A stretch of DNA of 64,000 nt, taken from contig OY720348.1 in the NCBI GenBank assembly GCA_963082975.1, positions 20,017,146 through 20,081,145 on the forward strand, written 5' to 3'. Below, piece after piece: positions 19,647 to 31,998 of the stretch. The notes beneath the pieces are model-generated. The model saw only the letters and a program-made list of their open reading frames with translations. It ran no database searches and had not been told where the DNA came from. This DNA is from Labia minor (lineage: Eukaryota > Arthropoda > Insecta > Dermaptera > Spongiphoridae). The translations under genes and the position numbers were made by a program. Every line of letters begins with the position of its first letter. Position 1 is the first letter of the stretch.

Positions 19647-22033
19647 AATTTTCAATTCTCTATTTATTCTAAACAAAAGAAATTGAACTTCAACGAACTT
19701 GAATGTTCATTTCACTTGTTGCTGTTTCACAATTTAGAATTTCACAGAAAGTTGTAATCAACTATATGTCTAAAATATAACGTGGATCGAACTAGTAACG
19801 TTTAGGTTTGAATCCCTCTTCGATAGCCTCAAGACCTTGCTAATACCAAATTCTCTATTTATGGAAAATAGATTTATTTATTTAATTATCTTAATAAGAT
19901 GTTTGGTGCCTTGTAGTTTTTCATCAACAAATAATATTCTATGAATCATTTTAGGCAAATAATCTATTTAATATATATCCTTTACTATAAAAATACTAAA
20001 AATATAAATATTATTTAAAAAATTGAATTTACTTATTTTATCTCGATGCTTTTATGTTAGCCTGGTACAATTGAAAAATCATATATTTTCAATGTTACGA
20101 AGGCAAAATATCACCAAATTTACCGTTAATTTAGAAAACAATACTAAAAAGCCATTAATAGGGATTTATGAAATGATAAATAATATATATCACACAACAC
20201 TCGGTGGTGGTGTATTGTATTCTACTTGACCTTCCTGTAAAAAGAGTATTCGTGAAGAGACATGGATTCAAAACAAAACTTGAAATTTTTTGATAATTCT
20301 GAAATTCATTTACAGTTGAAACGATTAGTTAATTTAGGTTGTGAAAAGCAATTTAATTTCAATATTATGAACTTTTTAGCATTTAACTATTATGAAGGAA
20401 GTAAAATTTGTTGATTGTATACTTTACTAATCATCTTATTAATGATTCTCTGCAACGTTGACAATATCGGCGCCATATATGATTTTTCATTTGCGCCTGG
20501 CTAACTGAAAAGTACCAATTTGAATATATATATTATATTATATATTTTTGAAAAGTTAGAATCTTAAATTATAATTAAATTCCATATATATATATACATA
20601 TATATATATAAAGGAAAATAAAGAAATAATATATTTCTTTTTAATATTTTTTTATTTTTACACTGAAAAATATAAAGTATCTTTCTATAATAATAATAAT
20701 TAGATAATATGTATGCTCTAGAAATTGTCGGTGTTTTGCATTCCGGGAATTTTTCATTTCAAATTCAACTATTTTAAAATCACTCTTGGAAATTAATTAT
20801 ATGGAGCTTCCCCTATTTGTTAAGCTCTTGCCTGTTCGATAAAAATTTCTTCTTCTGGTTATTCTAAAAACTATAGGCATAAAGTCTAATTAGTGTAATT
20901 AAATAATTTTCATTCAAAACCTTCAAGATTTTATATATTAAGCTATGTATTTTTATATTTAAAAATTAATTTATATTTAAAAAAAAGAGATTCATGGCAA
21001 AAACATTCAAAATATAATAATATTTTATTTTTAAGTATGTTTTTTTTTTCTTTTAATTGAATTAATTGACAATAGTTTCGAAATTAAACATAAAATAACA
21101 ATTTTTTTCATTCTATCAAATATTATTTAGTTAATTTGTAAAAAAAAATTTGTTCTTGTGTTTATAATTATTTCTATAAAACAAACACCTTTTTGCTTTA
21201 TTTTCCTGAAGATGCCTTAATATATATTTGATCACCGCCATAATTTTTTTACTTAAAATAATCATGTATTTCATAAAACTACTTTTCTCTGAACTATACA
21301 TATTATATTAAATATATTATATTAGAAAAATGATAATTAATATCATAAATAGAGAATAATTGATCAATTTATAAAATAAAATTTTTATTTTAGAAGTTGT
21401 TTTTATTTTTATGGACTTATTAAAATCAAAATATTTGGTCTTCAGTCTTAAGACTTATGTGTTAGTTTATAAAAAAAAAAAAAACTTTATTTTTGGTAAT
21501 AATTTTAAATCAAGCTGAATAAGTGTGATTACTACAAAGAAAAGAGAAAAGATTAGACTTTTCTTTTATCTAAATAAATGATGGATATCTATATCTAAAT
21601 ATATATAAATTTCACATCAAATTGACCATTAAAGCAATAGAATATATTCTAATACAAAATGAAAAATGTTTTGTTAATTTTTCATTTTTTTTGAATATTG
21701 CCTACATCCATGATAATAGAAAATATTTTTTATTAATAATATAAAACATACATTTCATTATAATTAGTTCATATAATTCCAGTATACATTAGTATGAAAT
21801 AAAATCATTAGTAGGAATTTTAGATTTATATTCATATATATATATATAAATACTCTAAGGCTCTGTTTTTAAATCAAATTACTCAATTGTATGTAATTAT
21901 ATGTCAATATTTGACCAGTGATGTTTTGTTAATAACTAAATATCTATATATGAGTATATAGTAACTTTTTTTACGTTTAATTTTAAAGTTTGTTTGTTAT
22001 AAGTGTATATATATATACATATATTTATTTATT
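19647..22033. other. PLC-L 3' UTR and AT-rich intergenic sequence
   Basis: Begins with the PLC-L 3' UTR. A polyadenylation-type AATAAA occurs within 20605-20615, but the true end of the transcript cannot be placed. Otherwise AT-rich with short TA tracts; no gene seen. Confidence 0.5.
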
Positions 22034-22487
22034 AGGGTGGGTCAAACTTTTTTCAACTTTTCTGCAACTTTTCTCAAAGACCATAAACTAGAAAAAATTT
22101 TTCAGCATACCACATTTTCATTAAAAATTTTACCTTAAACCCTAAAAATATCAACTATGTATATAAAATTTAATAAAATAATGATTTGTATTAACTATAA
22201 ATGAATAATGAATAAAAAAAATGGACTTTTTCATAAAAATATTTTAAATATACTTTTTTCATTAAAAATATGTGAAAAATATATTAAATTCTACTTCAGC
22301 GTCATCTAGAATTGTTTTTTTTTTTATAAATTAACCCATGTCTAAGTTAAATCTTTAAAGAAAAAGTGGCAGGCTCAAAATTAATTTCCAAACTATAGAG
22401 TAAAGTTGTTTATAATTAAGTATAGAATCATGCCATCTGCGATTTGTCTAAAAAAATTGGTCTATACAAATCGACCCGGTCTAATAA
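22034..22487. mobile_element. Possible MITE with TAGGGTGGGTCAAAC-type ends
   Basis: Left end TTAGGGTGGGTCAAACTT and right end CAAATCGACCCGGTCTAA form an imperfect inverted pair in an AT-rich block. Flanks TTTATT and AATAAA are compatible with, but do not prove, a TA-type target duplication. Confidence 0.4.
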
Positions 22488-22516
22488 ATATATATATAGG
22501 GCTATCCATCTCCAAT

Positions 22517-22581
22517 TGATACCATACAGGATAAATAATGTCAGAATATTTCCCTGACATTATTCATACTCTATGGTATTG
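22517..22581 (+). other. Hairpin of 28 bp stem and 9-nt loop
   Basis: The 5' arm (22517-22544) ends AATAATGTCAG and the 3' arm (22554-22581) starts CTGACATTATT. The whole 28-bp stem has about three internal and two terminal mismatches. Size and shape fit a microRNA precursor, but a tiny foldback repeat is equally possible, because AATAATGTCAGGG recurs once at 22616-22628. Confidence 0.4.
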
Positions 22582-22788
22582 AAATCAAAAATTAACCTAA
22601 TACCAAGATGGTTAATAATGTCAGGGAACAAAATAAAGTTCTAGAAATATTTTATACTATCTTTTGGATGCTATTTCATATATATACCTACATATATATA
22701 TATATACAAATTATTATTAATCGCGGCTCAAAATAGAATTAATTTCATTCATTGGGATGGATATTGTATTTTTTTATGCTTCTTCAGG

Positions 22789-23001
22789 ATGAAGAGTGAA
22801 TCACCCACTCCTCCCAAACTTCCTCCTTCTCATGTAATGAAAATTCCTAACATGTTTACTGGCGGAAAAGTATTATCACCATGGGGGTACTTTTGGGGGC
22901 CAATAATGGCCATTCACAACCAGTTGATTGCCCGACAACAGCGCCCCCAAGACGATAACATTTTTCCGTCACCATACCTACCATTTAGAATAACTGTTTG
23001 A
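22789..23001 (+). CDS. Orphan 70-codon exon-like open frame
   Basis: ATG at 22789, stop TGA at 22999-23001. One base before the ATG is a good acceptor (TTTTTTATGCTTCTTCAG). Composition is much richer in GC than the flanks. The product begins MKSESPTPPKLPP and contains SPWGYFWGPIMAIHN and DDNIFPSPYLPF. I recognise no family. It does not join in frame to the last PLC-L exons (phase 0 joining gives an immediate stop). It could be a short-protein gene after a non-coding first exon, the last exon of an unrecognised gene, or chance. Confidence 0.4.
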   Translation: MKSESPTPPKLPPSHVMKIPNMFTGGKVLSPWGYFWGPIMAIHNQLIARQQRPQDDNIFPSPYLPFRITV

Positions 23002-23045
23002 TATAAGTGTTGTATGTAGATTTGAACACAGAATTCATCATCATT

Positions 23046-23210
23046 CTCCAAGTGAATATATATATGTATATGTATATATATATACATATACATATATATA
23101 TATTTCTAGAATTTGTATGTAAATTTGTATATAGTATAATAGATATCTTAAATTTATATATATATACATATACATATATATATGTATATGTATATATATA
23201 TATAAACTTG
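23046..23210. repeat. TATG/TATA palindromic simple repeat pair
   Basis: Two blocks of ATATATATGTATATGTATA / TACATATACATATA (about 23055-23102 and 23155-23204), each self-complementary and complementary to the other. They produce long open frames on both strands that are not genes. Confidence 0.8.
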
Positions 23211-23382
23211 AAATCTATCCTTCTACGTGTGATTATGTACAATAGAAAAAAATATAAAACTTATAAAAAAATGTTGGTATAAGTAGAAAATACTATCAAT
23301 ACCTTTTCTATGACTTATTGATTTTAAATCTATTTTCTTTATGACAAATATTAGAATACAATTATTATATATTTATAAATAT

Positions 23383-23616
23383 GTGCCACTCAGAAGACAA
23401 AGCGATTAACTCCACATTTAAAGAAACTGAGAAAATGAAGCCCAAAGTTCAGAGCTTGTAGAAAATTCAGGTTTATTGATTAAAGAAAAATGTATATTCC
23501 ATTGCAATATTAAGATTATCAAGTTCATTTTATTCACTTGTTGCAGATTACATTACATTACATTACTAGCAAAATTTTAAAAATTAGAGTTAATCGGTTT
23601 GGCCTCTGAGTGGCAC
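23383..23616. mobile_element. MITE with GTGCCACTCAGA ends
   Basis: 234 bp. Left end GTGCCACTCAGAAGACAAAG, right end inverse GTGCCACTCAGAGGCCAAAC; both continue into CGATTAACTC, giving about 32-bp inverted repeats with few mismatches. AT-rich flanks (ATAT) on both sides. Interior is non-coding with (ACATT)n. Superfamily not recognised. Confidence 0.65.
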
Positions 23617-23911
23617 ATATATATATTTAAAAAATATAAATCTTTTTTCTTCATATTAAACAAAATATGTGCTTATATTTTAATTGTCATTTATCTTGTA
23701 ATCAGACTCTTGAAGGAATGGTAATTCTGGTTTCTACGTTTATATAAATAAGTATGTTCTATTTTCTATTGAACTATTATCAATATGATTTAATTTTTAA
23801 TCATCCTAACCTCAATTTCTTATAACCTTAATGTTTCTATTATTTTTTTTATTGTATCATTTTTATTTAACATATACTGAATCTTATTATTTATTTAACT
23901 TCCCAAAGATA

Positions 23912-23955
<44 letters not shown>

Positions 23956-26029
23956 ACAATGGAACAAACTAATAATTTCTTGTTGATAAAAACCTCAATA
24001 ATAAAATATGAGAATATGCCAGGTGAAGTAGAATATTTATTTACTTGTAAAAAAATAAATAAGATTGTATGATTGATTGATATTGAAAATTATCCAATTA
24101 GTTATTTTTTTTTTTTAAATTTTTATTTAATTATTTATTTCCAATATAAAATACTCTTTTTGTTGCCATCATTTAATACAAATCTTTATTAAATATTTAT
24201 TTATTTATTATTTTAACTAAAATTAATAGGAATACACTCAAAAACAATCTAATTGTAAACAAATACAATTTAAAATATAAATAGAAAGGGATATATTTGA
24301 TAATGTATTCCCTTTTGTTATATTTCTAGTAAGGGTTGATTTTACAACGGTTAAAATAAGAGTACAATTTCCTCAATTAATGTTCATTTTAGACATACAT
24401 TTTTTTCCCTAGTTATAATTTTAAAATTTATTTTTTCTTGAAATTTTCAATTTTATTTTATTCAATTTTTTTCATCCATATTTTGATTAAACTAATGAAA
24501 AATATATGTAAAAATCATAAAATTCTAATTTGTCTTGTTTCGTTTAAAAATCAATTACACCTACTTCTAAGAAGTGATTGAATTATAATATTTCACTTTG
24601 TATGACATAACATATTTTATAAACTTTAAAACTTTGATTGGCAAGTTATGGTTATTTATTTAGTTTTATTTTGGAAAATTTCTATAAATCTTTATAATTT
24701 AAAATAATTTTATTAAATAATATTTAATATATAATTAAATTAAATTTATTTAAAAACAAAATCTATTACTATTATTTTTTTGATTTGCTAATCATAAATT
24801 AATAGCATTTAAAATAATTCATTTCTGATTTTATAATGGCTTGCTGATAAATATAAAAGTTTCCACTAAATTTTCAAACATCGAGCTTCTTTTTGTATCC
24901 TACTATTTTCATATGTTTAGAAATTTACACTTTGTTGATGTTTAACATCTCCTCCATTTTCCGACAGCTTACGTGATCGTCTTTCCAGATGCAAAATTTC
25001 AACGACATTTTATCTTATTTCTTCAGGTGTTTCACTCATTTTCAATTCAATATAATTTTACATAAGCAACGAATTAGAAAAAAAAAATGTAAGCTGAAAT
25101 GTCACTTTGTGAGCACATGTTCGTTTGAGACAATGATTGTTGCCTAATATATAGGCGTCAACACTATCTAATGGCGAAAAACCGCTGAAATTTTATAGAT
25201 AAAACAGAATTTGAAGATCGTTGTAAATGCAATTATTTTCAATTTGAATATCAATTTTTTTCTTTTACTTTGTTTTTTATATAGAATTTTTTTATTGGAA
25301 CTATTTCGATAGAAGAAATCCATTCTCAGTGAATTTATAGTAAAATTATAAATTTTGCATTTTTTAAAACTAAACAACTAATTAAAATAATGAGTATTTT
25401 CGTTTAAATTGCCAAGAATTTTTTTATATTCGTTAAAATTTTAAATGTTACAAAATTCAATTTGACTTCCTCCATCCTCTTCAATCGAGTTCAGGTTTAA
25501 TTAGAGTAATTAAATTAATTATTTTGTTTTTTTTTTAAAAAAAAATTCAAACTAAAATCCTATCTATCATCATTTTACAATGTTCTTAATCCGGCTTTCA
25601 ATCATTTATCTTTGACAATGAATCCTCTCCACCCTCGCCAATTTCTACTAATAAAAAGTGACATTCACTTATAAAATCAACAAAACGAGCAGATTAATAA
25701 TTTTCAAATCATTCTTTCTTTTTAATTTATAAATTATTCATATATTATTTTGAAAAAGGTACAATTTTGCAATAAGCATTTTAACTAACAACTTTCACAA
25801 ATATATTGATATTTAAATCACCAGTTATAAAATATTATAATTATAAATGTAAACACAAGGTAATGATTTCAATAAAATACAACAAATATTTATTTTTTTC
25901 TAAAATTTTATATTATTTAATTTAATATTGTTTCTTTTGGACAGACAAAGTATTTATCATTAAATCAGATCCACGAGATTGGCATAAAATTTTCAATTTC
26001 CAAAAATTTTAACTCTTGTTGGTTTAACC
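23617..26029. other. AT-rich intergenic stretch
   Basis: Contains a (TA)n tract at 23917-23951 and numerous poly-A/T runs. Apart from a doubtful transposase fragment at 24945-25045, nothing is recognisable. Confidence 0.55.
24945..25045 (-). pseudogene. Possible Tc1/mariner transposase C-terminal fragment
   Basis: The minus strand reads KMSETPEEIR, stop, NVVEILHLERRSRKLSENGG. The end recalls the RxxRCVxxNGGHF tail of DD37-41D transposases. Short, interrupted, and without visible terminal repeats. Confidence 0.3.
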
Positions 26030-26414
26030 TAGTGGTTCATAACCTTTTTGGACCAAACGCCCACTTCATAAGGCCCGCTTCATAATTCGCCCCCTATAAA
26101 TTTTAACAGATAAAAATTGCATGATAATCCCTAATATAAGGTGATACTTAGAGCCATATTGAAAAATCGAGTTTCAGAACCTGATCGCAAAATCATATTA
26201 ACTTTTTTTTTTTTTTTTTTTTTTAAAAACATTGGAAATGTTTAAAAGCCTGATCGCAAAATCATCTTACCTTTTTTACCGAACGACGATAGTAAGGAAG
26301 GTGTTTTAGAGTTGAAAATGATTTCGCCCCCCAAAAATACTATCGCCCCCCAGAATCGTATAGTCAAATAATCGCCCCCTTTAAGGTGTCGATCGCCCAG
26401 GTTGAGAATCATTA
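26030..26414. mobile_element. hAT MITE with perfect 8-bp target duplication
   Basis: Ends TAGTGGTTCATAACCTTTTT and GGTTGAGAATCATTA; GTTTAACC on each side (26022-26029, 26415-26422). Interior has repeated GCCCCC(C)-type blocks (TTCGCCCCCTATAAA; ATCGCCCCCTTTAAG) in inverted arrangement and R2-like ATAGTAAGGAAGG. Confidence 0.8.
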
Positions 26415-26422
26415 GTTTAACC

Positions 26423-27609
26423 CATCCACTGAGCTTCTTTTCCAATTGGATTCGCTCCATGAATTATCTTTTCACTTATCTTTCTTCTCCCATTCGAGCC
26501 TAAATGTTATACCAACCAAATAAAAGCAAATTTATAATTGATGTTTAATTTTTTATATTTATAAATATGTATAAATTTTTTGTTTACAGTCTTTTTATAG
26601 AGAATTATTTGAAGAAAATCTCAATACTATTTTTTGGGTTTTTCTTTCAAAATTCATAAAAATATGTCAGTACTTCCCAAGAAATAAAGTATATCTTTGC
26701 CTAATTTCATGACAATTGTATGGACCATTTGGAAACGTATATAGAACAGACACATAAATATTCTCTTATATATATATATATATATATATAAAACGTGTCA
26801 ATAATATATTTCATTAAATCAAACCTACCTAATAAAAGCAAATGTTTTTTTATGACCAAATAAAGTGCAATATTGGGATATTCTTTAATAAATGTAATTT
26901 GTGATCAAATAAATATCTAATATTATTTTTTAAATCAGTCTACTCGAAATTATTTAAATATTAATTTTTATATTAAACTTTTGAACCTGACTAAACTCGA
27001 TCCTTGATCCTCAAGTTGGCATTACCTATTTAATTAATTTAAATATATTTTTTATTAATTGAATAACTTATTAACGCTTATAAATAATTTTATACTTTAA
27101 AAATTAGAAAGATATTATACAAATAATGTTAGTGTATAAAGAATAAATAGAACTTTCTAATATTTTCTGTTCAGAATATTGTCTATTTTTTTATTTATTA
27201 ACTCTTGCCAATTTCTGTAAATAAATATGCATGATGTAAAACTAGCATAAGCATATTCATTACTAATCGCTTTTATATATGTATTTTGTTATTCTTACTT
27301 GAAATTTTGTTTTGTAAAAATTAATATTAATCTTAAATAATAAAATAAAAATCAGTAAGAATAACTTTTCGTTAAGACACTCGGTGACATTTCAAGTTGT
27401 TTTATATGCTTCACTGAGTATTAAAATTAAAAATTATATAATATATCAAAATGTTTTTGTACAGTTATATTTAATAACTTCAAATTTTGTTATTATATTT
27501 ATTTATATTATTATCACTATAGTGATTATTAATTTTTATTTCATTTCATTTCAGATTTTATTAGAAGTACATGGTTCACCGAGCCTCCGCTCGGTATTTT
27601 AAAAAGTAT
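26423..27609. other. AT-rich intergenic stretch
   Basis: A (TA)n tract at about 26764-26790; otherwise no recognisable gene or repeat until a GCTCGGT palindrome (ACCGAGCCTCCGCTCGGT, about 27578-27595) that begins the next repeat. Confidence 0.55.
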
Positions 27610-27997
27610 TATTCCTTATGAACTATGATATTTAAGATTAAGATTATTATTTAAAATAAATAAACGACAAAATATATTGAACAAATTCAAATAATTTAAA
27701 AGAACATAAATTAAAAACAAATAGTCATAAAACATACAGCCCTTAAACATATGTATTAATGCACTGAAAGACAGAAAAGTATGGCCTGTAAATATAACAT
27801 AATATATATTTCGTAATTGTATTTCAACTGTACACGTCTATATGGACACACAACGGACGGACGGACAGGCATCATGCTAAAAATACTTTTTTCTATTAAC
27901 AAAATGGATGATTCGTGGAGATATGTAAAAATCTCCACATGTGATTTTTTTTGGTGTTAAAACAATACCTTCCCTTCCTATCGTCGGTCGGTAAAAA
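27578..27997 (+). repeat. R2-related repeat, 3' end with alternative 5' module
   Basis: From about 27820 it matches the R2 3' end (GTACACGTCTATATGG, ACGGACGGACGGACAGGCAT, CATCATGCTAAAAATAC, ATCGTCGGTCGGTAAAAA). Its 5' part (27610-27815) instead matches 40205-40375 (shared GAAAAGTATGGCCTGT and TATAACATAATATATATTTC). The CCGAGCctccGCTCGG palindrome near 27580 probably starts the unit. Confidence 0.6.
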
Positions 27998-28330
27998 TGT
28001 AATTTGTTGGCAGCAGCGCCATCTAACAATGATAAGAGTAAAAACATAAGGTTTCCGGAAGTCAAATTTGCGTGTCACCCACCAGGTTGCTCTCTTAAAG
28101 AAAAATATTTTGTTATTTTAATTGTAAATCAAAATCCAAATTAAAAACGTTTATATCACACAACATCTTGTTTATATTACTTATTATCTAGTATATATTT
28201 TATAATTGATAATACATTAATCAATTAAAAATGGATTTTTATTCACAAGAAGACACAAAATATCCAATATATATAGGTGAGTTTTTATTTTTATGTTTTT
28301 TCATCGAAAGTAATATTAATTGTCACTAAA

Positions 28331-28437
28331 ATGTTAATTATACAAAAAAGTTACTCCAACATGGACTTGGATAAAACTTTACCAGTGCGTTCCTTTTTTT
28401 ATTCTAATAAACTATTCTTATGAAATATTTTAAAATA
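28331..28437 (+). repeat. Foldback family fragment FB5 (left arm)
   Basis: GTTAATTAT start, a copy-specific spacer, then GACTTGGATAAAACTTTACC, AGTGCGTTCC and TATTCTAATAAACTATTC, as in the left arms of the FB copies. No right arm within the next kilobase. Confidence 0.55.
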
Positions 28438-28662
28438 GAAAACAAAAAATGTCAAAATGTCAACCACAGAGCATCCTAAATATGGGAAATACACTGAAAA
28501 ATTAATTACTTTTTATTAATTAAACTAAAAGAGATCATAAAAAAAGTTGCATATAAAGTTGTTCAGAATCATTCAAGGAACCCTCAAAGTAAGTTTCAAC
28601 CACCCACCTTATTGGGCCCGTCTGTAATATAATTACCTTTTCTTTATAAATATAATAATGGC

Positions 28663-28698
<36 letters not shown>

Positions 28699-30011
28699 TT
28701 TTACTCGTATAATAAGATAAGATATATATTTTAACTTCATTTCATAAACACATCTTATTTTCCAAAATTGTTAAAGTCAAATTTTTATGTCACAAGAAAG
28801 AAAATTGTCATAATTTAAGATTAATATACATTTATTATATTTGTTTTATTTGGTTCCTCTTCACCCTTATTTAGAGGTTTGAAGATACATTATATATATT
28901 TAATATAATACATATTTACATTAAAAGGTACATCTTTATTTATAAATTTTTCTTTTAAATTTTTTTTATTCATTTGTTACAGAATAATCCTCCATACATA
29001 AATATACATTAATACTAGAATAATTTTATTTATTTATTTATTTATTTATTATTAACGATTTTAATAAAATGATAGTATTGTTCCAATTTTATTGAATATA
29101 TTATTTTGCCCATACAGGTAATCTTTTAGAAGGATGAGTGTGAAAAGTAAAATCAAGGTTAAATCATTCATTTCACTCCAATAGCAAACATGCAGATTAT
29201 TATTATTATTATATTTTCGTTTTTTTTTTTTGTTTTTTAACAAGGAATTTGGCCGTAATTCTAAGTTATAAATGCAAATAAAATTAAATTAAAAGAAATA
29301 ATAATAAATATAATAATTTCGAAGAATTCGTTTAATAACTTGGATTGATTAAACTCGTCTCTTTTTTTTCTAATTAATTTACCTTTTTTAATTAATGGAA
29401 GAAAATAGTCCAATATTTGTAAAGCTTTAATTAATTTTGGTGTTATAAATAAATAAAAAAAAAAGAACCACGATAACATAAAACGGAATTGGTTTTAGAA
29501 GACAGACTCTTTGCTGTCCTTTTATGATATCGATTCTCCCACGATCCATTCCCTGTTTCATTGGTTATGATTGGATAACATCAAGAGTGAGCCGATGAAT
29601 AAATAACAAAGGTCAACATTTACCAGACCTTTGGATGACAGGTGTTATAATATTTTAATTTTATTCTAATTCTTGTTTGTGTGTGTGTGTTTGTGTTTTT
29701 GTGTTTTAATTTTTTTCTATCATTATAATCTCATCTCTTTTGTGGTAACCGGTAATAAAATTACACTTGAGGATTGTCCATTTCATGGTTCCATTCTTTT
29801 GAATTTGGAAAATGATTGGGGGCGAAGACCCCTACAATATTTTTTGAGAAATTATTCAATTTCAGTTTAGAGTTATTTATTGAAAAAAAAACATTTAAAT
29901 ATAAATATTTTATAAAAGTGTATAACAAAGAGAATTTTAACAAAAGAAGAGACAAATAAAATTTATTGTAGACTCATATTAAAAGTATGAAATCGAAACA
30001 TACAATGCATA
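28438..30011. other. AT-rich intergenic stretch
   Basis: (TA)n at about 28670-28696 and a (GT)n tract at about 29675-29690. The part 29490-29640 and 29760-29850 is more complex in sequence but I recognise no gene or repeat in it. Confidence 0.5.
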
Positions 30012-30179
30012 TACGAGGTCAGTTCAAAAGAAAAGGTGAATTTTGAATTTTTGCAGACTGTACATTCGAACTTTTTTTTTGTTATATTGGTACACATGTT
30101 TCTCATATGTTGTCATTATCAGCCATTTTGGGTTAGTAGTTTGTTTTTGACAATTGAAAAAGTTAGTCACGTTTTTATG

Positions 30180-30495
30180 TGTTATTCGATTTTTAACTTT
30201 AAAAAATCTGTATTAAATTTTGCGTTAAAAATGGAATAAAGTGTTCCAAAACACTTAAAATGTTGACTGTGGCATTCGGCGAGACTACTTTGTCTCAAAA
30301 AAATGTCTATTAAGTGGTACAAGCGCTTTAAAAAAAGCCAAGAACGATCAAATTTGAAGGTTTTGCTCAATATTTTTTTTGCATCATGAGTTCTTGCCAA
30401 CAGATCGTTCTGTTAATAAGGAATACCACCAGATTTAACTCCCTGTGAGTTTTTCCTATTTCCAAAACTGAAGAGACCAATAAAAGGAAAAGTTT
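30180..30495 (+). pseudogene. Mariner transposase copy 1, heavily deleted
   Basis: Starts with the same TATTAAATTTTGCGTTA segment as copy 2 (N-terminal HTH region), keeps the KWYKRFKK-equivalent, jumps to the HHEFL...NRSVNKEY region, then jumps directly to the PDLTPCEFFLF-PKLKRP region and breaks off at 30495. Several frameshifts. Confidence 0.7.
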
Positions 30496-31183
30496 TTGTG
30501 TGTTCTTCGATTTTTTACTTAAAAAAATGGATCAAATAATATGTATTAAATTTTGCGTTAGAAATGGAATAAAGTGTTCCATCGCACTTAAAATGTTGAC
30601 GGTGGCATTAGGCGAGTCTACTTTGTCTCAAGAAAATGTTTATAAGTGGTACAAACGCTTTAAAAAAGCACACCAAGTTCCATCAAATATGAAGATTTTG
30701 CTCACTGTTTTCTTCGATTACAATGGTGTGGTGCATCATGAGTTCTTGCTAACAGGTCGTACTGTTAATAAGGAATACTACAAGGAAGTTATGCAACGTT
30801 TGCGTGAAGCAATACGGCTCAAACGATCGGAATTTGGTGAAAAACAAATCATGGATTCTGCATCACGATAATGCACCATCTCATCATTGCTTGTTCATTA
30901 TTTTTTGGCCAAAAACCACACTGTAATCATGCCTCAACCATCCTATTCACCAGATTTGGCTCCCTGGTGCTTTTTCATATTCGCAAAACTGAAGAGACCA
31001 ATGAAAGGAAAGCGTTTTGCCACAATTGATGAGATAAAGTCGGAATCGAAGAATGAGCTGATGGCCATAACGAAAAGCGCATTTCAGAAGTGCTTCGTCG
31101 ATTGGAAGAAGCGCTGGCATAAGTGCATTATATCTGAGGGGAATTACTTGGAAGTGGACAAAATGGATATTGAGGATGAATAA
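30496..31183 (+). pseudogene. Mariner transposase copy 2 (DD34D), deleted and frameshifted
   Basis: Begins MDQIICIKFCVRNGIKCSIA (HTH region), LSQENVYKWYKRFKKAHQ, then a deletion removing the linker and first catalytic Asp. It resumes at MKILLTVFFDYNGVVHHEF, continues to about 30871, shifts frame near the second Asp (HHDNAPSHH in another frame at about 30860-30890), then PQPSYSPDLAPWCFFIFAKL, where the third catalytic Asp (PSD in mariners) is missing: APW replaces it. The C-terminus KKRWHKCIISEGNYLE is intact. Not functional. Confidence 0.82.
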
Positions 31184-31439
31184 ATAAATACTTTTCGAAA
31201 TAATTCAAAATTCACCTTTTCTTGTGAACAAACCTTGTATTAGATTACATTTAGACTCAAGTATATTTAAATAATCCCTAAATAATCGAATTTTTTCCGA
31301 GGCTCCCTTAATACATCAGATTTTTATATAAATTTTTTACTTTCTTGAAAAATTGGAAAATTTTACTTTTTTAAAAACGATTACCCGTTTAACAGCGAAA
31401 AATTAAAATGCTTACAAGATTGTTGGCGCAAAATTTCAA

Positions 31440-31540
31440 GTATTAGAAAATTTAATTGAATATTTCGCGGCGACCTAATGACGGCATCGGGGCTACCTCG
31501 GGGAGCCGCGGCTCACACTTTGGGAATCACTAAGTTAAAG
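31440..31540. repeat. Possible hAT right end
   Basis: GGAGCCGCGGCTCACACTTTGGGAATCACTA resembles the right end of hAT MITEs in the window (here the bases through 31533). No matching left end or target duplication could be found. The flanks 31238-31439 and 31541-31998 show no gene; a CCCGGGAAA motif repeats at 31787-31850. Confidence 0.35.
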
Positions 31541-31998
31541 TATCTATTATATTTTGTAAGAAAAAATAATATTGTTGGCTTATGTAACCAGTATTTCTTC
31601 CCTAAAACACTATAAAAATTCATTAATGACTGAATAATATTAATGGCTAGAATTGTTTCTACAAACAAATCCCTCGACTACTCATCAATCATCTTGAGCT
31701 ACATTCCATTCCTTCCCCCTCAAAAAAAAATACAATAAAAATATAACCTCAGGCTTTTGTATCAGGTTCCTATCAGGTCGGTTGCCCGGGAAAACCTCTG
31801 TATTTTTATTTTCTGTTTCCCGGGAACAAACGAAACATTTCCCGGGAAAACAAAACAAATTATTTTTCATGCTGATTATGATACTGATACCGAAATCTTT
31901 ACTTATTAACTGAAATAATCGTAATAAATATAAAATACAAGTGTATACACATACATTTGTCTTTTGTTATATTTTTTTTCCTTTTCTTTTTTTTCTCT

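Larger units (their letters stand above)
30014..31237 (+). mobile_element. Mariner element carrying two deleted transposase copies
   Basis: Inverted repeats CGAGGTCAGTTCAAAAGAAA and (inverse right end) CAAGGTTTGTTCACAAGAAA, both continuing AAGGTGAATTTTGAATT; TA lies at both ends (30012-30013, 31238-31239). Between them are two partial transposase copies in the same orientation: 30180-30495 and 30496-31183. Confidence 0.85.

Noticed and set aside
19770..19850. tRNA-like segment with GGTTTGAATCCC (B-box-like) and TGGATCGAACTAGTAACG (A-box-like)
   Set aside because: The boxes are too close and no cloverleaf stems are visible; perhaps a worn SINE head, not a tRNA gene.
22985..23282. Long open frames on both strands
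   Set aside because: Encoded by TATG/TATA simple repeats (Tyr/Ile/Val strings); not genes.
29673..29870. 65-codon frame with a complex second half
   Set aside because: No domain, no splice context, first half is (GT)n-encoded.
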